NCBI GenBank assembly: GCA_044238145.1
Contig: JBIIDT010000054.1
Location: 1 to 21,266, forward strand
From: QWPN01 sp044238145
Lineage (GTDB): Bacteria > Planctomycetota > Planctomycetia > Pirellulales > UBA1268
Direction of reading: 5' to 3'
DNA length: 21,266 nucleotides
In this document: piece after piece, positions 8,033 to 14,439 of the stretch
Layout of the letters: every line of letters starts with the position of its first letter
How positions within the stretch are numbered: position 1 is the stretch's first letter
Notes under the pieces: model-generated
Databases searched by the model: none
Seen by the model: only the letters and a program-made list of their open reading frames with translations
What the model was told of the DNA's origin: nothing
Translations under genes and position numbers: made by a program

Positions 8033-10378
8033 TCAGTTCCTCGTGATCGTCTCGTGGAGGTTGAAGAGCACGCGGGCCACGTGGGTCCAGGCGGCGAGCT
8101 CGGCCGGATCGACGTCCGCCGGCACCGGGGCGAAGCCCACCTGTGCGAGGCTGGCGGCGGCGGCAGGATCGGCCTGGTACGCGGCGTGGTACCGGCGGTG
8201 GAGCGGGATCATCGTCTCCAGTTCCTCGATCCGCGGCAGCCGTTGCAGCACCTGCCGCCAGGCCCAGGCCAGCCGCTCCTCCGGCGCATCGCCCCCCTCC
8301 GTCACGATCCGCGCGGCCAGCGCGCGCGACGCCTCGACGTAGGTCGGATCGTTCAGGAGGACGAGCGCCTGCTGCGGGATGTTGGATCGCGACCGCTCCG
8401 CGCAGCACTCCTCGCGGCTCGGTGCGTCGAAGGCCAGCATGCTCGGATGGAGGAACGACCGCTGCCACCAGGTGTAGAGGCCGCGGCGATACTGCTTCGC
8501 GCCCGTTTCGGTGGGATACGTGCGGGCGGGAAAGTTGAGATTCTCCCAGTAGCCGTCGGGCTGGTAGGGCTTCACGCTTGGGCCGCCCACCGTGCCGACG
8601 AGCAGCCCCGACGAGTGGAGCACGACGTCGCGGACGAGCTCGGCGTCGAGCCGCCAGGCCGACTGCCGGGCCAGGTCGCGGTTGGCCGGGTCGGCGGCGA
8701 TCCGCTCGGCCGCAGCCACCGCCGTCTGCTTGTAGGTGGCGCTCGTCACGATCGTGCGGACCATGTGCTTGACGTCCCAGCCCGAGTCCATGAACTCGCA
8801 GGCCAGCCAGTCTAGCAGCTCCAGATGCACCGGGGGCTCACCCTGCGCGCCCAAATCGTCGAGCACCCGCGAGAGCCCCGTCCCGAAGCACTGCTGCCAG
8901 AGTCGGTTCATCACCACCCGCGCGGTGAGCGGATGCTCGCGGGACACGAGCCACCGGGCGAGGTCGAGCCGGTCGGGCGTGCGACCCGCGATCGCGGGGG
9001 CTGGCAGGTAGGCGGGGAACGCCGGCTTCACGACCTCCCCGCTCTCGTCCATCCAGTTGCCGCGCGGCAGGATGCGGACGACGTCCGGCGCGGCCTTCTT
9101 CGCCGTCACAAGGCACTTGGGCAGCGTCGCGAAGAACGCGGCTCGTTCCTTTTCGGCCGCCGCGATGTCTCGTTGCACGGCGGCGATGATCTCCGGGGCG
9201 TCGAGCCTTGGCACGACGCCCTGGAGCCGGCCCTTGGCGGCGGTGACCGCCGCGTCGAGATCGGCCAGCGTCTTCAGATCCGCCGGTGGCGCGAGCAGCA
9301 GGCCGTCGCCGCGCTTGCCGATCGCCGGCTCGTCGATGTCGGCGAAGAAAGCCCCAAGCGAATAAAAATCCCGCATCGTGATCGGATCGAACTTGTGGTC
9401 GTGGCAGCCGGCACAGCCGGTCGTCTGGCCGAGCCACACGGCGCCCACGGCCCGCACGCGGTCGGTGAGCATCCGGGCCGCATAGTCCTTCGCCTGGGCG
9501 CCCCCTTCCTCGGTGGTGAGCAGGAGCCGGTTGAAGGCCGAGGCGACCCGCGTCTCCTGACTGGCGTCGGGGAGCAGGTCGCCGGCGAGCTGCTCGATTG
9601 TGAACCGGTCGAAGGGCTTGTTGTCGTTGAAGCTGCGGATGACGTAGTCGCGGTACGGCCAGACGTTTCGCGGGTTGTCGCTGTGGTAGCCGATCGTGTC
9701 GGCGAACCGCACGACGTCGAGCCAGCCGATCACCATCCGTTCGCCGTACTGCGGGCTGGCGAGCAGCCGGTCGACGACTTTTCCGTAGGCGTCGGCGGCC
9801 GGATCGGACACGAACGCGTCGACCTCCTCGGGCGTCGGCGGGAGACCGGTGAGGTCGAAGGCGAGCCGGCGGATGAGCGTGCGGCGATCGGCCTCCGCGG
9901 AGGGCTCGAGGCCGAGGACTGCCAGCCGCTGCTGCACGAGGTGGTCGATCGCATGCACACCCTCCGGCACCGCGGCTTTCACCGGCGTCTCGTAGGCCCA
10001 GTGCTTCTGGTACGCGGCGCCCTCGTCGATCCACCGGGCGAGCAGGGCCTGCTGCGTCGCGGTGAGCGTCTTGTGCGATTCCGGCGGCGGCATCACGACG
10101 TCCGGGTCGGTCGCCCGGATCCGCTCGATGAGCGGGCTGTCCGCGGACCTGCCCGGCACGATAGCGCCGGCGGCGACGGCCTCGTCACGGAGATCGAGCC
10201 GCAGGTCGGCCTGACGGTGGCCGGCGTCGGGGCCGTGGCAGTGGAAGCAGTTGTCCGACAGGAGCGGCCGAATGTCGCGGTTGAAGGCGACGGGTGCCGC
10301 GCCGGCGGGGCGATGGGCGGCAGCAAGCGCGAGCAGGACCCACGCGGGAGCCAGCCAGCGGATGGAGCAGTGAGCCAT
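8033..10378 (-). CDS. PSCyt1 (cytochrome c-like)-DUF1549-DUF1553 protein, copy B
   Basis: First gene of the four-gene operon, 781 residues from the start chosen here. A Met 17 codons further upstream (10429) is in frame. The Met at 10376-10378 is preferred because GGAGGAGG lies 6 bases upstream and a proper Sec signal peptide (residues about 1-28, ending AGAA) begins there. The haem motif of the PSCyt1 domain is C44-F-H-C47-H48, with MPPPE (Met96). DUF1549 covers about 145-345, with LAFDLTGLPPTPEEVDAF and a second CxxCH at Cys322-Cys325-His326 (CAGCHDHKFDP). DUF1553 covers about 468-740: LDLARWLVSREHPLTARVV, LLDWLACEFMDSGW and SFLHPSMLAFDAPSREE. The same architecture as copy A with substantial divergence points to an old duplication rather than a recent one. 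Confidence 0.92.
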   Translation of the reverse strand: MAHCSIRWLAPAWVLLALAAAHRPAGAAPVAFNRDIRPLLSDNCFHCHGPDAGHRQADLRLDLRDEAVAAGAIVPGRSADSPLIERIRATDPDVVMPPPESHKTLTATQQALLARWIDEGAAYQKHWAYETPVKAAVPEGVHAIDHLVQQRLAVLGLEPSAEADRRTLIRRLAFDLTGLPPTPEEVDAFVSDPAADAYGKVVDRLLASPQYGERMVIGWLDVVRFADTIGYHSDNPRNVWPYRDYVIRSFNDNKPFDRFTIEQLAGDLLPDASQETRVASAFNRLLLTTEEGGAQAKDYAARMLTDRVRAVGAVWLGQTTGCAGCHDHKFDPITMRDFYSLGAFFADIDEPAIGKRGDGLLLAPPADLKTLADLDAAVTAAKGRLQGVVPRLDAPEIIAAVQRDIAAAEKERAAFFATLPKCLVTAKKAAPDVVRILPRGNWMDESGEVVKPAFPAYLPAPAIAGRTPDRLDLARWLVSREHPLTARVVMNRLWQQCFGTGLSRVLDDLGAQGEPPVHLELLDWLACEFMDSGWDVKHMVRTIVTSATYKQTAVAAAERIAADPANRDLARQSAWRLDAELVRDVVLHSSGLLVGTVGGPSVKPYQPDGYWENLNFPARTYPTETGAKQYRRGLYTWWQRSFLHPSMLAFDAPSREECCAERSRSNIPQQALVLLNDPTYVEASRALAARIVTEGGDAPEERLAWAWRQVLQRLPRIEELETMIPLHRRYHAAYQADPAAAASLAQVGFAPVPADVDPAELAAWTHVARVLFNLHETITRN

Positions 10379-10451
10379 CGGAGTCCTCCTCCGGAAACCA
10401 CCCGCTTCGCCGCCGGGGAGCACGATCACTCACCGGCGCGGGCCCCTGGGG

Positions 10452-10486
10452 GCCGATCCGCGGAACCTCCATAAGTATAGATCGGC
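10452..10486. repeat. Inverted repeat flanking the candidate -10 element
   Basis: Arms GCCGATC (10452-10458) and GATCGGC (10480-10486) are perfect 7-base inverted copies separated by 21 bases that contain the TATACT element. A second, overlapping pair, GATCCG (10455-10460) and CGGATC (10495-10500), lies in the same place. This could be an operator or a weak RNA hairpin after the phosphate transporter gene. No downstream T-run is present, so a standard terminator is unlikely. Confidence 0.3.
10474..10479 (-). promoter_or_regulatory. Candidate -10 element upstream of the PSCyt/DUF1501 operon
   Basis: Read on the minus strand these bases are TATACT, five of six matches to the sigma70-type -10 hexamer. 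They sit in the only AT-rich patch of the 120-bp gap, about 95 bases before the start codon of copy B. A poor -35 (CTGATC) lies 17 bases upstream and overlaps the stop codon of the phosphate transporter gene. The call is inferred from pattern and position only. Confidence 0.3.
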
Positions 10487-10498
10487 ACGGCGGCCGGA

Positions 10499-12052
10499 TC
10501 AGCCGACGAAGGCCGTCGCCAGCCAGTATAGTCCGCCCGCCAAGGCCATCGCCACCGGCAGGGTCAGCACCCATGCCAGGGCGATCTCACGGACCGTGCC
10601 GGGCTGGATGCCCGACTTGTTGGCCCACATCGTGCCGGCCACGCCGCTGGAGAGGACGTGGGTCGTGCTCACGGGCATGCCCATGGAATCCGCCATGGCG
10701 ATCGTCGAGGCGGCGACGAGTTCGGCCGCGCCCCCTTGCGCGTAGGTGAGGTGCGTCTTGCCGATCTTCTCGCCCACCGTGACGACGATCCGCTCCCAGC
10801 CGAACATCGTGCCGATGCCCAGGCATAGCGCCACGCCCATCACCACCCACTCGGGCACGTACTCGACCGGCTTGGTCAACTGGCCGGCGAGGCTCTTGAG
10901 CACCAGGCGACGGTCGTCGGCGAGTCGGTCGCCGAACTGCCGCAAGAGCGTCCGCACCGAGGCGCCGAGTTCCACCAGCCGCGTGCGGAGTTCCCAGCGA
11001 TCCTCGGCAGGCAGGTCCTGGAACGTGGTTCGGCCGTCGAGGCTCGCGAGCACGTCGCGGACCAGCGGCAGCGGATCGAGCGTGGCGAGCACGACGTCGT
11101 TGCCGGGAAACGGGTCGATCATCTCCTCGACGAGCGGCGACTCGAGCACCTCGGCGGCCGCCACCGCCGTGCCGCGGCTCATCCGCGCGACCCGCGTGTT
11201 GGCGACGTGCTGCTCCTTGAGCGCGTTCATCATCGCCGTCAGTTCCGGATCGGAAAGCTCCTGTTCCAGCCGCCGGGCAGCCGTGGCCGTGGCCGTGATT
11301 TCCGCCGACGAGGCGCCCATGTCGAGGGCGTAGGCTGCCGGCACGATGCCGATGAGCACGAGCATGATCAGGCCCATGCCCTTCTGGCCGTCGTTCGACC
11401 CATGGGCAAAACTCACGCCGGTGCAGGTGCCGATGAGCAGCGCGCGGATCCACCATGGCGGCGGCCGATCGCCGTGGGGCGGCTCGTAGAGCTCCCGGGC
11501 GGGGATGAGCCGCTTCGCGAGCAGCAGGAGCCCGGCCGCCAGCCCGAAGCCGACCAGCGGCGAGAGCACCAGCGCCATCCCGACCTCGGCCGCCTTGTGC
11601 CAGTTGATGCCGCCGAAGGGCGAGCCCTGCTCCATCCAGGCGTTGGCCATCCCCACGCCCATGATCGAGCCGATGAGGGAGTGGGAACTGGAGGCCGGGA
11701 GGCCGCGGTACCAGGTGGCGAAGTTCCAGAGGATCGCTGCGCCGAGCAGCGAGAGCACCATCGCGAGGCCGCGGCCGGTCTTGATGTTGACGAGCAGGTC
11801 CACCGGCAGGAGATGGACGATGCTGAAGGCGACGCCGATGCCGCCGGCGTGGACGCCGATGAAGTTCCACAGCCCCGACCAGATCACGGCCGGCGTGGGC
11901 TTCATCGACTTCGTGTAGATCACCGTGGCGACGGCGTTGGCAGTGTCGTGGAAGCCGTTGATGACCTCGAAGCCAAACGCGATCGCGAGCGCCGCCAGAA
12001 GCAGGACCACCTGCCCGGTGCCGAGCCCGCCGACCGCCTCGAGGAACTCCAT
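10499..12052 (-). CDS. pit: PitA-type low-affinity inorganic phosphate transporter
   Basis: A 517-residue inner-membrane PiT (PHO4 family) transporter that imports metal-phosphate with protons in characterised homologues. Both family signature repeats are present: GFHDTANAVATVIYTKSM (residues 33-50) and PVSTTHVLSSGVAGTMW (460-476). Between them are ASSSHSLIGSIMGVGMANA and SFAHGSNDGQKGMGLIMLVL. A hydrophilic central domain (about 245-400) interrupts the membrane part, as in E. coli PitA, which it closely resembles in length and order including the TMFGWERIVVTVGEKIG segment. The start at 12050-12052 has GGAG 8 bases upstream. The gene stands alone, divergent from the LRAT-like gene. No PhoU-like gene or obvious PHO box was seen in the 180-bp gap upstream, so phosphate regulation is not supported by the sequence. 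Confidence 0.95.
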   Translation of the reverse strand: MEFLEAVGGLGTGQVVLLLAALAIAFGFEVINGFHDTANAVATVIYTKSMKPTPAVIWSGLWNFIGVHAGGIGVAFSIVHLLPVDLLVNIKTGRGLAMVLSLLGAAILWNFATWYRGLPASSSHSLIGSIMGVGMANAWMEQGSPFGGINWHKAAEVGMALVLSPLVGFGLAAGLLLLAKRLIPARELYEPPHGDRPPPWWIRALLIGTCTGVSFAHGSNDGQKGMGLIMLVLIGIVPAAYALDMGASSAEITATATAARRLEQELSDPELTAMMNALKEQHVANTRVARMSRGTAVAAAEVLESPLVEEMIDPFPGNDVVLATLDPLPLVRDVLASLDGRTTFQDLPAEDRWELRTRLVELGASVRTLLRQFGDRLADDRRLVLKSLAGQLTKPVEYVPEWVVMGVALCLGIGTMFGWERIVVTVGEKIGKTHLTYAQGGAAELVAASTIAMADSMGMPVSTTHVLSSGVAGTMWANKSGIQPGTVREIALAWVLTLPVAMALAGGLYWLATAFVG

Positions 12053-12232
12053 CGCCGCCGCTCCGTGCGTCCCGGAAAGCCGCCGCCGACTTCGACGGGG
12101 GTGAACCTATGCCGGGACGATGGGCGGAACAAGCGATTTCGACGGCCTGAATCGAATTCTCACGAAGCATCCGCCGGCGGCGAGCAGGCTGCCGGCCTGT
12201 GCCGTACGATGTCTCGAAAGGAGGCCGCACGC

Positions 12233-12988
12233 ATGGCCCGCGGAGATCGCCTGGAAGTCGAGCAGCGGATCGCCGGCTCGACCGTGACGTACCTGCACCA
12301 CGGCATCGACGTGGGCGACGGCACCGTCGTTCACGCCCGGCCCGACGAATTCCGCAACCCCTTCGGCGGCGGCCGGGTGGTGCGCACGAGCCGGGAGGAG
12401 TTCGCCGCCGGCCGGCCGCTGCGGATCACGACCGACCCGCCGGCCACGTTCCCACCCGAGGAGATCGCGGCCCGGGCCCTGGCCCACGTTGGCCGGGAGG
12501 GCTATTCCCCGCTGGTCGACAACTGCGAGCACTTCGCGACCTGGTGCGCGACCGGCCGGCTGGCGAGCCGCCAGGCCGACATCCTGCTCGCCCGGATCCG
12601 CGCGGCGGCGACCCGGGCGGTCACCGCGGTCTCCGCCCGGGCGGCGGCCGGCGCGGCCGAGCGGGTCGCGATCCGCACGGCGCTGGGCACCACCGTGCGG
12701 CTCGGCCTGCGGACGCTCGTGCCGGCGGCGGTCGCCGCCGAGGCCGCGGCCTTGGCGGCGGAGTGGCGGGCGCACCAGGCGGGCCGATCCGCTGCGGAGA
12801 GCCGCCGGGCCGGTGAGGCGGCGGGCATGGCGACGAGCAGTGCGGCCTGCGCGATCGCGGGCCTGCCAGCCGGTCCGGCCGGCGTGCTGGCGGGCGCACT
12901 CGCCGGCGCCGCGATCTGGGCGAGCGGCTCCGTGGTGGCCAACGCGGCCGAGCGGGCGGTGACGACAGCCGGGCCGCGGTCACCGTGA
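12233..12988 (+). CDS. LRAT-like (NlpC/P60-superfamily) domain protein
   Basis: A 251-residue protein with an N-terminal lecithin:retinol acyltransferase-like domain. His22 (in YLHHGIDV), His34 (TVVHA) and Cys98 (DNCEHFATWC) are in the positions of the His-His-Cys catalytic set. The 12-residue spacing of the two His equals that of human LRAT as I recall it. The family performs Cys-based acyl transfer or hydrolysis on lipids or peptides; the substrate here is unknown. Residues about 110-190 are an Ala/Arg-rich helical linker. Residues 197-238 are a Gly/Ala-rich hydrophobic segment that may insert in a membrane. No signal peptide is visible. The start at 12233 is set by a full AAAGGAGG at 12217-12224, 8 bases upstream; an in-frame ATG at 12209 lies before it and is rejected. 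The gene is single and converges with the QW-repeat gene, 24 bp away. Confidence 0.85.
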   Translation: MARGDRLEVEQRIAGSTVTYLHHGIDVGDGTVVHARPDEFRNPFGGGRVVRTSREEFAAGRPLRITTDPPATFPPEEIAARALAHVGREGYSPLVDNCEHFATWCATGRLASRQADILLARIRAAATRAVTAVSARAAAGAAERVAIRTALGTTVRLGLRTLVPAAVAAEAAALAAEWRAHQAGRSAAESRRAGEAAGMATSSAACAIAGLPAGPAGVLAGALAGAAIWASGSVVANAAERAVTTAGPRSP

Positions 12989-13012
12989 CGGGCGGCTCGC
13001 GGGCGCACCGGA

Positions 13013-14359
13013 TCAGTCGGCCTCTTCCGCTGCCTGGCGGGCGATGTGCAGGAGGAGTGGCTCGTCGCGATCCGCCGTCAGCGCCTGCACGGCGGCGGCC
13101 GTCATGTAGATCGGGTCGGTGATGCAGTGCAGCCCCGCCCAGCTCCCGTCGGCGCGCTGCGATCGCGCAAGCCGGGCGACGAGCGCCTTGTGCCACTGGC
13201 CGTAGGTGCGCGGATCGCCGTCGAGGACGAGCGCTTCGCCGATCAGCAGGTAACTGAGGAACTCCTCGCCGCCGAGTGAGCCGAAGCCGATCAGCAGCCG
13301 CTCGTCGGCGGCGGCCAGCCGAGCGACCAGCGCCTGCTGGATGGCGACGGGTGGCGGTTGGTGCGGCTTGGGCAGTCGTGACGCTGCGGCACGGCCGGCC
13401 ATAGCGCCCTTGTGATTGGCCGCGCGTTCCTGGGCTGCCCGGGCCTCGACGGCGGTCGAACGCATGGCGCTGGAGAACGCATACAGCTCGGTGCTCATGA
13501 CCTGGTTGTCGTCAATCGCGCCGGTCCGCGGATCGACGAATGCGGCGAGCATGCGCCGCAGCCTGGCCAGCACGGCTGCATCGACCTCGCGACCCGCCGC
13601 CCGGGCCGTTTCCAGGGCGGTGAGGCAGATGAGCACGTGGTGCACCGGCGAGAACGAGGCCGCCCGGGCGGCGGCCGCGGGCCGCGGCGGCTCCACGATC
13701 GTCGACTCACTTTCCGACCCCTCCGGCACTGCAGCGTCGACTCCTCCCTGCAGGAAGGCATGCTCCGCCTTTTCGAGACGGGTGACGTTTTTCTCCAGCG
13801 CCGCGGTCACGGCCCTGTGCAGCGGGTCGTCGGCCGGAAGCATGGGGAGCACGCGGGCGAGAAATTGCGTGGCGTGCGCCGGCCCGGCGAGCGGACCGAG
13901 TTTGTAGGACGGCTGCGACTCGGCGGGATTAGGCGGCTCCGCCGCGGTCGCCACGTCGGCGACGTAGCGGATCGCCTCCCGCAGCGGGTTCCCCTCCTTC
14001 GCGGCAGGCGTGGCACCGGTGCGCACCAGCGCCAGCCCGGCCATCGCCGACGTGCTGTAGTCCGACGGCGGTGCCGCCGCCGCGCGGCTGGGAGCGTTCC
14101 ACGGCCCGGCCGGCCCGGGGACCGAAAAGCGAGAGGCGCGCGGCCAGCCGCCGTCGGCCTGCTGCATCTTCAAGAGCCAGGCCGCCCCTTCCGCAGCCAG
14201 CGGATGCATCTTGGGCGCGGGGTTGACGGAGCCGTCGTAAGGGCCGACCTCGCCGCCGATGGCGACCGCCGGCTTCCGGCCGCGCCGGGTCGACGTCTGC
14301 CCCCACGCGGCGGTCGTTGCCGCACACAGGCTCAGCACCAGGGCCCAGTGCACGCGCAT
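13013..14359 (-). CDS. Secreted protein with prenyltransferase/squalene-cyclase-like QW repeats
   Basis: About 448 residues; exact role unknown. From Met at 14357-14359 a Sec signal peptide is seen (VHWALVLSLCAATTAAWGQ). An in-frame Met 13 codons upstream (14398) gives a less convincing leader; neither start has a ribosome-binding sequence. Two QW-type motifs characteristic of alpha/alpha-barrel terpene cyclases and prenyltransferase beta subunits occur, AWLLKMQQADGGWP near residues 60-73 and SQRADGSWAG near 400-409, the second followed by helices typical of the repeat. The middle is Ala-rich helical sequence with a low-complexity segment rich in Ser/Glu/Pro. No DxDD or other cyclase catalytic motif was seen, so this is probably a non-catalytic or carbohydrate-surface protein of the fold. 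It ends the miaE-ATPase transcription unit (80-bp gap) and may be independent of it. Confidence 0.75.
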   Translation of the reverse strand: MRVHWALVLSLCAATTAAWGQTSTRRGRKPAVAIGGEVGPYDGSVNPAPKMHPLAAEGAAWLLKMQQADGGWPRASRFSVPGPAGPWNAPSRAAAAPPSDYSTSAMAGLALVRTGATPAAKEGNPLREAIRYVADVATAAEPPNPAESQPSYKLGPLAGPAHATQFLARVLPMLPADDPLHRAVTAALEKNVTRLEKAEHAFLQGGVDAAVPEGSESESTIVEPPRPAAAARAASFSPVHHVLICLTALETARAAGREVDAAVLARLRRMLAAFVDPRTGAIDDNQVMSTELYAFSSAMRSTAVEARAAQERAANHKGAMAGRAAASRLPKPHQPPPVAIQQALVARLAAADERLLIGFGSLGGEEFLSYLLIGEALVLDGDPRTYGQWHKALVARLARSQRADGSWAGLHCITDPIYMTAAAVQALTADRDEPLLLHIARQAAEEAD

Positions 14360-14439
14360 GGATCGAGGTCGCAAGGTGGGAAAAGCGGGCCACCGCATCG
14401 AAGTGTCGCACGTCCCGGCGCTGCGGGCAACGTCGCCGG

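Noticed and set aside
4392..8815. Very long open frames on the plus strand opposite the haem-protein and DUF1501 genes (up to about 790 codons)
   Set aside because: They are antisense to genes with clear domain motifs, are rich in Arg/Ala/Gly/Pro without any recognisable domain, and arise because stop codons are rare at this GC content.
10379..10429. Upstream start for haem-protein copy B
   Set aside because: The 17 extra codons precede a proper signal peptide, and the strong GGAGGAGG is placed for the Met at 10378.
12053..12232. PHO box or other operator in the phosphate transporter/LRAT-like gap
   Set aside because: Only the AAAGGAGG ribosome-binding sequence stands out; no paired direct repeats or clear promoter hexamers were found.
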